Source of the DNA: Deltaproteobacteria bacterium Ga0077539
GTDB lineage: Bacteria; Myxococcota_A; Polyangia; Polyangiales; Ga0077539
DNA length: 51,994 nucleotides
Direction: 5' to 3'
Assembly (NCBI GenBank): GCA_001465015.1
Contig: LNEO01000273.1
Span: 1-51,994, forward strand
This document shows, in pieces, positions 34,513 to 43,300 of this stretch. The position numbers and the translations under genes were made by a program. The stretch's first letter is position 1. The number at the start of each line of letters is the position of its first letter. Below the pieces are notes generated by a model, which did not search any database, was not told the DNA's origin, and worked only from the letters and a program-made list of their open reading frames with translations.

Positions 34513-36564
34513 CTACCGCCGCCCGAGCATCACGTCGTCGAAGAAGCGCACGAGCTCTCCGTACGCGCGGATGCGGTTCTCTCGGCGCGCTACGCCGTGG
34601 CCCTCGTTCTCGAATCGGATGTACTCGACGGTGCGATTTCGAGCGCGAAGCGCGGCGACGATCTGCTCGGCCTCACCGACTGGCACGCGAGGGTCGCGCG
34701 CGCCGTGGATCACCATGAGCGGCGTCGTGATTCGATCGACGCGGTGGATGGGCGAGACGCGATCGAGCACGGCGCCGTGGTTGGCGAGCGAGCCGTACTC
34801 AGCCTCGCGCAGCGCGCGGCGATACGGGGCGGTGTTCTGCAAGAACGTGCGAAAATTCGCGATCCCCACGATGTCGCACGCCGCTGCCCAGAGCTCCGGG
34901 TAGAGCGTGATGGCAGCGAGCGTCATGTAGCCGCCGTACGAGCCTCCCATCACGGCGATGCGATCGGGGTCGACGTCCGGCAGCGTCCGAAGCCAACGAT
35001 TGACCTCGGCGAGGTCGCGCACCGAGTCCTCGCGGCGCTCGACGTCGTCCATGTGCGAGTAGCGCTTTCCGAAGCCGGTCGAGCCGCGGACGTTGGGCTC
35101 GATGACGATGTACCCGTGGCCCACGAGAAACTGCATGATCGGTGAGAACCACAGCCCCGCTTGCGCTTCGGGGCCGCCGTGAACGTGGACGATCACCGGC
35201 GCGCGCGTTCCCGCTGGCAGGCCGCGCGGGCGATACACGATCACGGGGACCTCTGTTCCGTCGAAGCTGCGAACGCGTTCGATGGTGCCGTCGACGAGGC
35301 GCGAGGTGTCGACGCCCGCGTGATCGCTGTCGGTCAACCGCGAGACCGCCGCCGTGCGAACATCGACGCGATAGACCTCGTCGGGCAGGCTCCCGCGCGC
35401 AAGCGAAACGGCGAGAGAACGGCCGTCCTGCGCGAAGTCCAGGCCCCAGATCCACCCAGCTTCGAGCCTCGGTCGAGAGATCTCTCGAAGCTGACGCGGG
35501 TTGCGAACGTCGTAGAGCCGAAGCTCCGACCGGCCGTCCATATTGAACACCACCGCCGCGGTGTTGCGATCACCAGAGAGCTCGAAGTGCTCGACGTCGT
35601 GCTGCTCGTCGGTCACGAACACGAGCTCGCCCTCGGGCAGCGGACGAAACGCGACGTTCATGAACTCGCGCCCCTTGTCGCTCACGACCAGCACGCCGCG
35701 GCCGTCGCGAGTAAACCGCGGAGACGCGTAGCGCTCGTCGCCCGTGTGCTGAACGAGGTTGGTCGCGCGCCCCGAAGCGACCTCGACGAGCAGCACGTCG
35801 CTGTCGAAGTTGGACCGCTCCTTGGTGACGAGCAGCTGCCGTCCGTCCCGCGAAAAGTCCTGCGCTTCGTTGTGTCCCTGCGCTTCGAAGAGCCTCCGCG
35901 GAGCGGCGCTACCGTCAGTGGGGCGCACGTACACGTCGAAGTCCGCGCCGTTGCGCTCGTTGGACGCGTACGCGATCGTGCGACCGTCCTCGCTGAACGC
36001 GCCGAACATGTTCTTGACCTGGCGGTTGGTCGTGAGCTCGGCGGGCGCCTGCGCGGGGCGCGCAGGGTCGAGACGATAGAGCTGGAGGTTCTCGTCGCCC
36101 CCGAAATCACGGCCGAACAAGATCGCGCGCGATCCCGGCGCGTACCGCGCGAAGTGCACCCGATCGTCGATCGTGGCGAGCCTTCGCCACTGCGCCTCGC
36201 CCGCCGGCTGCGCGCCGACCGCCACCGTGAACGGCTGCATGATGCCCGGCGCGTCCGACAAGAACACCAGCTGTCGCCCGTCTCTCGACAGCGACGGCGC
36301 CGCGGCGCGATGCAGGTTCAAGAGCTGCTGCATCGCCGGCCCCTCGAGCGGACGCCAGGCGGTCGGTGGTAACGGAGCTCGCGCGGGAGCCGCGTCAGCG
36401 GAGGTCGCGGCGTCCGAAGCCGCGTCGGCAGGAGCGCTCGTCGAGGCGTCCTGAAGGTCTTGAATTGTGGGGTCTTGGCGAATCGCCTGTGAAGAGCCCG
36501 TGCACGCGGAGAGCGCCTTCAGCGCGACCGCGATCATCGCGATGTTCGAGTTGCGTAGCTTCAT
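34513..36564 (-). CDS. S9 family prolyl oligopeptidase-like lipoprotein
   Basis: 683 aa from the ATG at 36564; sequence further upstream in the frame has no family features. Lipobox ALSAC predicts a lipidated Cys near residue 21, followed by an Ala/Asp/Ser linker. Residues ~75-440 are a WD/PD40-like beta propeller (SRDGRQLVF, SEDGRTIAYASNE, RFTRDGRGVLVVS). The C-terminal alpha/beta hydrolase has HVHGGPEAQ, the nucleophile in GGSYGG, the Asp in IHGARDPRVP and the His in ENEGHGVA, so the catalytic triad is complete. It cuts peptides at the cell surface or in the periplasm. Upstream lies a promoter region of at most 47 bp before the M16 pair. Confidence 0.93.
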   Translation of the reverse strand: MKLRNSNIAMIAVALKALSACTGSSQAIRQDPTIQDLQDASTSAPADAASDAATSADAAPARAPLPPTAWRPLEGPAMQQLLNLHRAAAPSLSRDGRQLVFLSDAPGIMQPFTVAVGAQPAGEAQWRRLATIDDRVHFARYAPGSRAILFGRDFGGDENLQLYRLDPARPAQAPAELTTNRQVKNMFGAFSEDGRTIAYASNERNGADFDVYVRPTDGSAAPRRLFEAQGHNEAQDFSRDGRQLLVTKERSNFDSDVLLVEVASGRATNLVQHTGDERYASPRFTRDGRGVLVVSDKGREFMNVAFRPLPEGELVFVTDEQHDVEHFELSGDRNTAAVVFNMDGRSELRLYDVRNPRQLREISRPRLEAGWIWGLDFAQDGRSLAVSLARGSLPDEVYRVDVRTAAVSRLTDSDHAGVDTSRLVDGTIERVRSFDGTEVPVIVYRPRGLPAGTRAPVIVHVHGGPEAQAGLWFSPIMQFLVGHGYIVIEPNVRGSTGFGKRYSHMDDVERREDSVRDLAEVNRWLRTLPDVDPDRIAVMGGSYGGYMTLAAITLYPELWAAACDIVGIANFRTFLQNTAPYRRALREAEYGSLANHGAVLDRVSPIHRVDRITTPLMVIHGARDPRVPVGEAEQIVAALRARNRTVEYIRFENEGHGVARRENRIRAYGELVRFFDDVMLGRR

Positions 36565-36611
36565 GCGGGCCGCGAGTATGCCCGAGCTGCGCGCGAGCGC
36601 GAGCCGCGCGC

Positions 36612-38147
36612 TCAGCGGGGACAGGGGCGATCGGCGGCGCCGACGCGGACCGAGCGAACGCCGGGGACAGCGCAGAGCGACCCTTCGAGACCGAGCGGCC
36701 CCGCGATCACCACCGAGCGAACGGCGCGCGAAACCGCTGTACGAAACACGCTCCGGGCGCGCTCGAGGTCGAGCGCTGCGAGCGCCGACCTCATCGATTC
36801 CTGGTCGATCGGGTCGATCGCATCGTGCCTCGCCCACGCGCGGGCGTCAGCCCAGCGCTCGCTGTCGTCGGTCTCGGCGAGGTCGATCAGCGCGTTGCGC
36901 GCGGACGCAAACTCGCCCTCGGCGCAGGCGCCCGCGAGCGCCCGTGTCGGCTCGTTGAGCAGCGATTCGACGCGCGCGACGAGGGCAGCCGTGGCGATCG
37001 TCGGCGTGATGTTTGCGGCGATCGCGACGATGGGCCGCGCGGGGTCGTCGTAGAACGACACGCGCAGGTCGCGCGCGGCGCACCGCTCGAGCACCGGCGC
37101 CAGCACGCGCAGCGCGACGACGGTCGCGGGACTCCCGTCGCTCGCAAGCGAAACCCCCACCGCGAGGCTCGCGCCCTGGGCCACCGCCGCCTCGACGCGC
37201 AACGCTTGCGACCCGTCGCTCGACGGCGTCGAGGTCACGAGCAAAACCGAGAGGCCGGGGCCGCGCGCCACGGAGCTCCAACGCTCGGTCAGCGCGGCGC
37301 GAGCGTCTTCGAGGGAGATGTCTCCGGCTACGACCAGCGTCATCGAGCCCGCCCGAAACAGCGCGCGGACGAGCGCGCGACCCGCGTTGTCCTCGGCCGT
37401 CGCCGGTCCCCAGGACCAGCTCGACGCGGCGTCGCTCCACTCGCGCGGAGACCAAGGGGCGTCCGTCGCTCGAAGCAACCCGATGGCTGCGCGACGAGCG
37501 ACGACGATGGCGTCGTTGGCGTCATTGCGCGCGCGACTCGACGGCAGTCGACGGGCGACCCACTCGCTATACGTCGGCAGTTCACGCGACGGGGCGGCCT
37601 CGCTCGCGAGCTCGCCGAGCCGTCGAATCGCTGCCACCGCGTTGCGCGACGCGACGTCGAGCGAGAGCACGAGACCCTGCCGCCCAGCGTCCACTCGAAG
37701 CTCGGCTCCGAGCCGATCGAGCGCCTCGAAGAACAGCGGCGCGGCGTTGCGGCGAGTCGCTCCTGCTTCGAGCGCGGCGGCGAGGCGAAGCCCCTCGCGC
37801 ATCGCGGCGCCGGGCGCTGGGTCGGCGCTGTGGCCGCGGACGACGAGCCGCAGATGCACCGTGGACGCGAGCGCAAAGCGACGGTGCTCGATCGAGACAC
37901 CGTTGTTGGTGGTCCATCGGGTCGGCTGCTCGACCGCGCGCAGCGCTCGGTCCGCGGCGGTCGGCGCGGCGAGCCGCACCGGCGCCGGCTCGCGAGGCCC
38001 GCTCGAGCCAGAGGAACTGCTCGTCGCGCCCTCGGTCGCTGCGGCGGTAGACGCCGCGGCGCTCGTCGTCCGTCGTGCGCGCGACGAGCACGCGGCGAGC
38101 GCGACGAGCGCGGCGAGCGCGGCGAAATGGCGCACGCGTCGATTCAT
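36612..38147 (-). CDS. M16-like (pitrilysin-fold) lipoprotein without zinc motif
   Basis: 511 aa, ATG overlapping the upstream M16-like gene stop by 4 nt. Lipobox ALAAC near residue 20, followed by a Ser/Ala/Thr linker. The body has the M16 fold pattern: NNGVSIEHRRF, a domain with RLAAALEAGA where the HxxEH motif would be, and a second half with SMTLVVAGDISLEDARAAL, GASLAVGVSLAS and a final SVVIAGP. No HxxEH or related zinc motif is present, so it should be catalytically silent. In two-subunit M16B proteases one subunit is normally inactive and the other active. Here the partner also lacks the motif. Confidence 0.8.
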   Translation of the reverse strand: MNRRVRHFAALAALVALAACSSRARRTTSAAASTAAATEGATSSSSGSSGPREPAPVRLAAPTAADRALRAVEQPTRWTTNNGVSIEHRRFALASTVHLRLVVRGHSADPAPGAAMREGLRLAAALEAGATRRNAAPLFFEALDRLGAELRVDAGRQGLVLSLDVASRNAVAAIRRLGELASEAAPSRELPTYSEWVARRLPSSRARNDANDAIVVARRAAIGLLRATDAPWSPREWSDAASSWSWGPATAEDNAGRALVRALFRAGSMTLVVAGDISLEDARAALTERWSSVARGPGLSVLLVTSTPSSDGSQALRVEAAVAQGASLAVGVSLASDGSPATVVALRVLAPVLERCAARDLRVSFYDDPARPIVAIAANITPTIATAALVARVESLLNEPTRALAGACAEGEFASARNALIDLAETDDSERWADARAWARHDAIDPIDQESMRSALAALDLERARSVFRTAVSRAVRSVVIAGPLGLEGSLCAVPGVRSVRVGAADRPCPR

Positions 38148-39322
38148 CGCGCGGCCTCCTGGGTCGCGTTCGTCGCGGGGCGGACGAGCTGCTGATTGAT
38201 CACGCGAAGGACGTCCTGCACGGTGACGGCGTCGTAGCGGTCCTCTTCGGTGAAGGCGAGGCGCGCGTTGCCCCAGCGCGCCTCGAGGCGCGCCCATCGC
38301 AGAGCGAGGCGCTCGATCGAGCCTTCGCCCTCGCGCCACGCGACGCGCCAGCGCTCGCGAGCGCGGTTGAGCTCGACGCCAGTGACGCCCTCTCGCGCGA
38401 GCCGCGACAACAGCTCGTCGACGAGCGTGTCGAGCGGCGGCCGTTGCGCCTGCGGCGCCGCGTAGCGAAGCGCGAGATGAAACCGATCACGCTCGAGCTC
38501 GTGGTCGACGAAGGATTCGACGAGCACAGCGCCTCGCACCGAGCGGGAAGCGACGAAGCCCGGCACGAGCGCGCCGCGCCCGTCAGCGAGCACCCATGAA
38601 ATCAACTCTAACGCGTAGTGATCGGGCGTACGATCGCCGACGACCGACCACTGCCGGGCCCACCCTCCGTCGCCCGTGCGCTGCCAGGCTGGCGGCGGGT
38701 CCGCGTCGCGAGCGAGCGTCGGCACGGGTGTCGAGCGCGAGGGAATCCTCCCGACCGTTCGATCGACGAGCGCGTCGAGCGTCGCGCTGTCGCTCGGGCC
38801 GATCACGACCAGCACCGCGTGGCTGGGGTCGAACGCCGCGCGATGAAGCGCGCGGATCGCCGACGGTTCGCTCGATTCGAGCGCGTCGAGCCTCGAAGCC
38901 TCGCGCCAAAGCGCGAGCTCGAGCGACGCGGCGGGCGCGCGAGTGACGAATTCAGCCCAAGCGCGATCACGGACGACTGTCGAGCTCAGCCCAGCGCGCT
39001 CGCAGCGGGGGCGCTCGATCGAAGCCTGCCGCGTCACGAGCTCGGCCGAGGCCTCGGGTTGATCTCCGCGCGCGCTCCCCGCAGGAACAGCGAGCACGAC
39101 CGCCGCCGCGCCGGCGCTCTGCGCGCTCACCAAGGTCATGCCGTTGGACAGACGCCGCGCCCTCGGCTCGAGCCTTCGTGAGGACTCTGCCGGTGGCTGC
39201 GCCACCGCTTGCGGCGTGGGGGGCGCGGTTTGCGCGAGCGAGCCGCGCGGGGCCAGCACGGCTGCGACGGCGCAGAGCGCGGCGGGGGCGAGGACGGTTG
39301 CAGGGGATTTCCGCTCGGACAC
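38144..39322 (-). CDS. M16-like exported protein without zinc motif
   Basis: 392 aa from a GTG at 39322, chosen because it starts a signal peptide (SPATVLAPAALCAVAAVLA, cut near SLA-Q). It has the M16 pattern RRLSNGMTLVSAQ, with VVLAVPAGSARGDQPEAS where active members have an HxxEH helix; no such motif exists. Then come SHAVLVVIGPSDSATLDALVDR (first 20 residues meant), a second-domain region with HYALELISWVLADGRGALVPGF, and REGVTGVELNRARERW. The stop overlaps the start of the second M16-like gene (ATGA), so the two are translationally coupled and probably form a heterodimer. Divergent from the FHA-GGDEF gene, 28 bp apart. Confidence 0.78.
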   Translation of the reverse strand: MSERKSPATVLAPAALCAVAAVLAPRGSLAQTAPPTPQAVAQPPAESSRRLEPRARRLSNGMTLVSAQSAGAAAVVLAVPAGSARGDQPEASAELVTRQASIERPRCERAGLSSTVVRDRAWAEFVTRAPAASLELALWREASRLDALESSEPSAIRALHRAAFDPSHAVLVVIGPSDSATLDALVDRTVGRIPSRSTPVPTLARDADPPPAWQRTGDGGWARQWSVVGDRTPDHYALELISWVLADGRGALVPGFVASRSVRGAVLVESFVDHELERDRFHLALRYAAPQAQRPPLDTLVDELLSRLAREGVTGVELNRARERWRVAWREGEGSIERLALRWARLEARWGNARLAFTEEDRYDAVTVQDVLRVINQQLVRPATNATQEAAR

Positions 39323-39350
39323 CGTGGGCGTGGTACCGTCGATCGTAGTT

Positions 39351-40283
39351 ATGTCGCAAGGCGGCGACGCGCGATCACGCTCGGGAGTTCCCAACGACTC
39401 GCTGAGGACATTGAAGCTCGACGAGGGAGCGTCGGTGCGCGACGAGCTCTATCGCTCGATTCGCGACGAGCGGCGCCCGGTGCTCGTCGTGATCGCCGGC
39501 AACGAGCTCGGGGCCCGTCGGCGGCTGGATCACAACATCGTCGCGGGCCGCGCGCCGGACGCCGACGTTCACCTCTCGGACGCCGGCGTCTCGTGGCACC
39601 ACGCGCGCTTCGAAGACCGCGGTGATTCCTGGGCGGTCGTCGACCTCGGCAGCACCAACGGCGTCGTAATCAACGGCAAGCGCGTCACCGACGCGATCCT
39701 CCGGGCCAACGACCGAATCGCCCTCGGCCGCACGATGCTTCGCTTCGAGATGCACGACGCGATCGAGGCCGCGTACGACGAGCAGATGGAGCGCCTCGTC
39801 AGCATCGACGATCTCACCGGGCTCTTGCTGCGCCGCCGCTTCGACCGAGAGTTCTCGCTCATGCTCGACGCCGCGCGACAACGCAACGCGCCGCTCGGCC
39901 TGCTCGTGATGGACCTCGACGGCGTCAAGAAGGTCAATGACACCCACGGCCACGCGTACGGCGCGTTCGTGATCAGCGAAGCCGGCAAGCGCATCGGCGT
40001 CGTTCTCGACAAGCGCGCGATCGCGTCGCGCTTCGGCGGCGACGAGTTCTCCGCGGCGATCCCCGGCGCGGACGTCGAGCTCGCAGCGTCGATCGCCGGC
40101 GAAGTGCTCGACGTGATCGGATCGCACCCCTACGAAAAGGATGGCCTGATCCTTCGCGTCGGCGTCTCGATCGGCGTAGCCGCATACCCGCGGGACGCCG
40201 ACAATATCCACACACTTTTTCAACGCGCGGATGAGGCGATGTACCGCGCCAAACAAGCAGGAAAGCACCGCGTGAGCCGATGA
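39351..40283 (+). CDS. FHA-GGDEF protein (putative dinucleotide cyclase with altered base pocket)
   Basis: 310 aa from the ATG at 39351. FHA domain at ~42-135 (IVAGRAP, VSWHHARF, DLGSTNGVVINGKRV); the usual Ser-Arg-x-His is SWHH, so the phosphothreonine-contacting Arg is Trp. GGDEF domain at ~150-310: DDLTGLLLRRRF, metal D188 in VMDLDG, N196-D197 in KKVNDTHGHAYGA, GGDEF 229-233. The Asp that reads guanine (D344 of PleD, in GHxxGD) is A205 here. No RxxD inhibitory site is present. FHA-GGDEF architecture is known from Bdellovibrio DgcB. c-di-GMP synthesis, cGAMP synthesis or no activity are all possible. 29 bp before the zinc-ribbon TPR gene. Confidence 0.93.
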   Translation: MSQGGDARSRSGVPNDSLRTLKLDEGASVRDELYRSIRDERRPVLVVIAGNELGARRRLDHNIVAGRAPDADVHLSDAGVSWHHARFEDRGDSWAVVDLGSTNGVVINGKRVTDAILRANDRIALGRTMLRFEMHDAIEAAYDEQMERLVSIDDLTGLLLRRRFDREFSLMLDAARQRNAPLGLLVMDLDGVKKVNDTHGHAYGAFVISEAGKRIGVVLDKRAIASRFGGDEFSAAIPGADVELAASIAGEVLDVIGSHPYEKDGLILRVGVSIGVAAYPRDADNIHTLFQRADEAMYRAKQAGKHRVSR

Positions 40284-40311
40284 CGGTTCCGCCGCTCCGA
40301 GGAACGCACGA

Positions 40312-43300
40312 ATGATCCAGGTCCGTTGCCCTAGTTGTCAGGTGAGCTTCGACACCGACGAGCGAAGGATCCCCAAGGCGGGGATGCGCGCCCGGTGCCC
40401 GAAGTGCGGATCGTCGATCTTCGTGTTGCCGGACGGAAGCGCGACGATGGCCCTGCCCAAGCCCGCAGCGACGAGCGACGATCTCCCGTCGATCTCCGGT
40501 GGAGCAGCGCTGCCTTCGCTCGGGAGCAGCACGACGCTGCCTGCGCTGTCGGGGGGAGCTGCGTTACCCGCGCCCGTTGGCGGAGCGGCGTTGCCCGCCG
40601 CAAAGACCGGCGGAAGCCTCTTCTCGCTGGACGAGCTTCCGTCACCCGCCACGAGCGACTCGCTCTTCTTGCCAGCTGCGAAGAGCAACTCCGACCTCGA
40701 CGACCCGTTTGGACCGGCGCTTCCAGCCTCAGCGAGCAGCGTGGCGCTGCCGACCCCCGCTGGCGCTGCGTTGCCCTCGCCCGCGTTTGGAGCGGGATTG
40801 CCGGCGCCGTCCGGCGCGGCGTTGCCGACGCCAGCGTTTGGAGCGTCGTTGCCCTCGGCAGCGTTTGGAGCGTCGTTGCCCTCGGCAGCGGGAACGATGC
40901 TCCCATCTGCTTCCGCGCCGCTCCCAGCCGCTCCGTCGGGTTTGCCGTCGATCCTGGCGCCTCTTCCCTCGACGCCCGGCGAGCCGAACTCGAAGCCCGC
41001 CGCGAAAGCACCAAGCGTGGACGCGTCACGCGGGGCGAAACCGCCATCGGCGATCTCGATGTCCCTCGACCTCGACCTCGACGGTCCAGCGTCTGGCCCT
41101 GGAGCCAAATCGGGCGCCCTCGACGGTCGCGTATCGATTCCCACGCCGAGCGCGCCGATGGCCGCCCCCGATCCCTTCGCGACGAGCGAAGGCCCGATTT
41201 CGTTGCCGAGCATGGAAGCCGTGCGACCACCGACCGCGGTGAAACCGGCGTCCGCGACGGCCTCGCCTGCTCCGCCGCCGACAAAGAACGCGCCTCGCTC
41301 GGCGGGACCGAAGGAGCTCGACTTCGACGCAGCTCCAGAGCTCCCACCGCATCGAGCACCATCGATGGTGTTCGAGGCGCCCGTGCCCGAGCAAGCGCAG
41401 GACGTGTCCGAAGGGCCCGCGTCATTTCCTCCTCCATCACGCCCGAGCATGCCCGGCCTCGAGGTGACCCGCACCGCTCCGCGTACCCCGGCGGGTGGAG
41501 TCACGCCACCGAAGTCTCCGGCCGCGATCAGCGCCGGTCCCGGAACGCCCCAACGCGGAAACACCGCGCCCACGCTCGCTGAGGGCTTCGACCTTCCCCT
41601 GCCGCCGCCGCCCAACGAATCGCCGGTCAAGCGCGGCGGAATGGGCTTCGGTGAAATCGATTTCGGCGGCGACCACCGCCCCCCGAACGCCGGTGGAGAG
41701 AGCGACGAATTCGATCAGATCCCGGTCGAAGGCGGCGATGGATCCTCGAGCAAATCGATCGAGACCGACGGACCCGCGCGACCGGTGGCCGCTGCGACCT
41801 CTGCGCCGCGCCCGTCGGACGCTGGTCGCAAAGCGCCCGTCGCGCCCAAGCGCAAGGGACTGTTCATCGTCGTCGGCGTGCTCGGGAGCTTCATTCTCGT
41901 CGGCGCGGGACTGTCGTTTACGAGCCTCGGCCCCTTCGGAGCGACCGCGATCGACGAGGCGCTGCACGGCGCCGAACGACGCGCCGCCGCCCAGACCGCG
42001 ATTCAGGGCGCCCGTCGGCTGCTGACGCAAGACACCTTCGGGGCCGCTCGTCGCGCGCTTCGACAGCTCGACGACCAGATCGCGCAGACCCCCAAAGAGC
42101 CGGAGCTCGTCGCGTACGCGGCGTTCGCCAACTACTTCGTCCTCGCGCGCTTCGGGACAGACGCCGCCATCGCAGGTCGCGCTCGCGCGCTCTACGAGAG
42201 GCTGCCTACGCTGCGACCTGGCACCGAATACGTCGCCGCCACGCAGGCAGCGCGCGAGCTGATGCAGGGCCATCCCGAGCGAGTGCGTCGTCTGCGCTCG
42301 CCAGAGCCCGCGGCGCTCGACGTCGAAGTGATGGCCGCGATCGATTCGAACGCGCCCGACGCGCTCGACAAGGCGCGGACCGCCTCGACGTCGCGGCGCT
42401 CGACGCGCACACGTTTTCTACTCGCGCGAGCGATGTACATCAGCGACGACCGTCCGGGGGCGCTCCGCGAGGCCGAGTCGCTCATCGCTGAAGCGCCGGG
42501 CCACGCCGGGATTCGGCTGCTCGCCGCGAAGATCTTTTCGACGAACTCCGAGCGGACCACGCGCGCCGTCGAGCTCGCTCGTCAGGTCGAAGCGCTCGGG
42601 CGCGACGCGTCAACGGACGAGAAGGTCGAAGCGGCCGTCCTCATCGGCGACATCGAGTTTGCTGCGGATCGAATCACCCCTGCGCGCGAGGCGTACGAGC
42701 GCGCGCTCGCGACGGACCCACGCGCGCCGAGCGCGCTGATCGGCGCGGGCAGGATCTTGTATCGACAGCGTGCGTTCTCCGACGCGCTGGCGAAGTTCAC
42801 TGCTGCGGCGACGGCGGACCCCAACGACGTCGACGCCGCGATCGGCGTGGGGATGACGTTCATCGCGCTCGGTCGACACGCCGAGGCTCAGCCGCGCCTC
42901 GAGGCGCTCTCGCGCGCCCATCCCAACGACGCGAAGGTTCGCTATTGGTGGGCCAAGGCGCTGCTCGCGATGGACAACCGCCCGGCCGCCGAGCGAGAGC
43001 TCCGCGAGGCGACTCGGCTCGACGACACGATGCTCGAGGCGTACACGACGCTCGCGTCGATGCTCTTCGCCGCGCAGAGACCGCAAGAAGCAGAGCAAGT
43101 GCTCGAGCGAGCCCGAGGACGCGTCGCAGACCAGTCGGCCATTCATCGCGCCCTCGGCGAGGGGCGCGTCGCGCGCGGGGACATCGCGGGAGCCGAAGCA
43201 GAGCTCCGGCAGGCGGTGCAGGGGCGCCCCGACGATCTGCGAACGCGGATGCTGTTTGCGCAGATCCTTCGACGCCGACGCAACTTCGACGAAGCCGGGC

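Noticed and set aside
36612..39322. Annotating the M16-like pair as active zinc peptidases
   Set aside because: Neither protein has HxxEH or a recognisable variant, so only the fold can be claimed.
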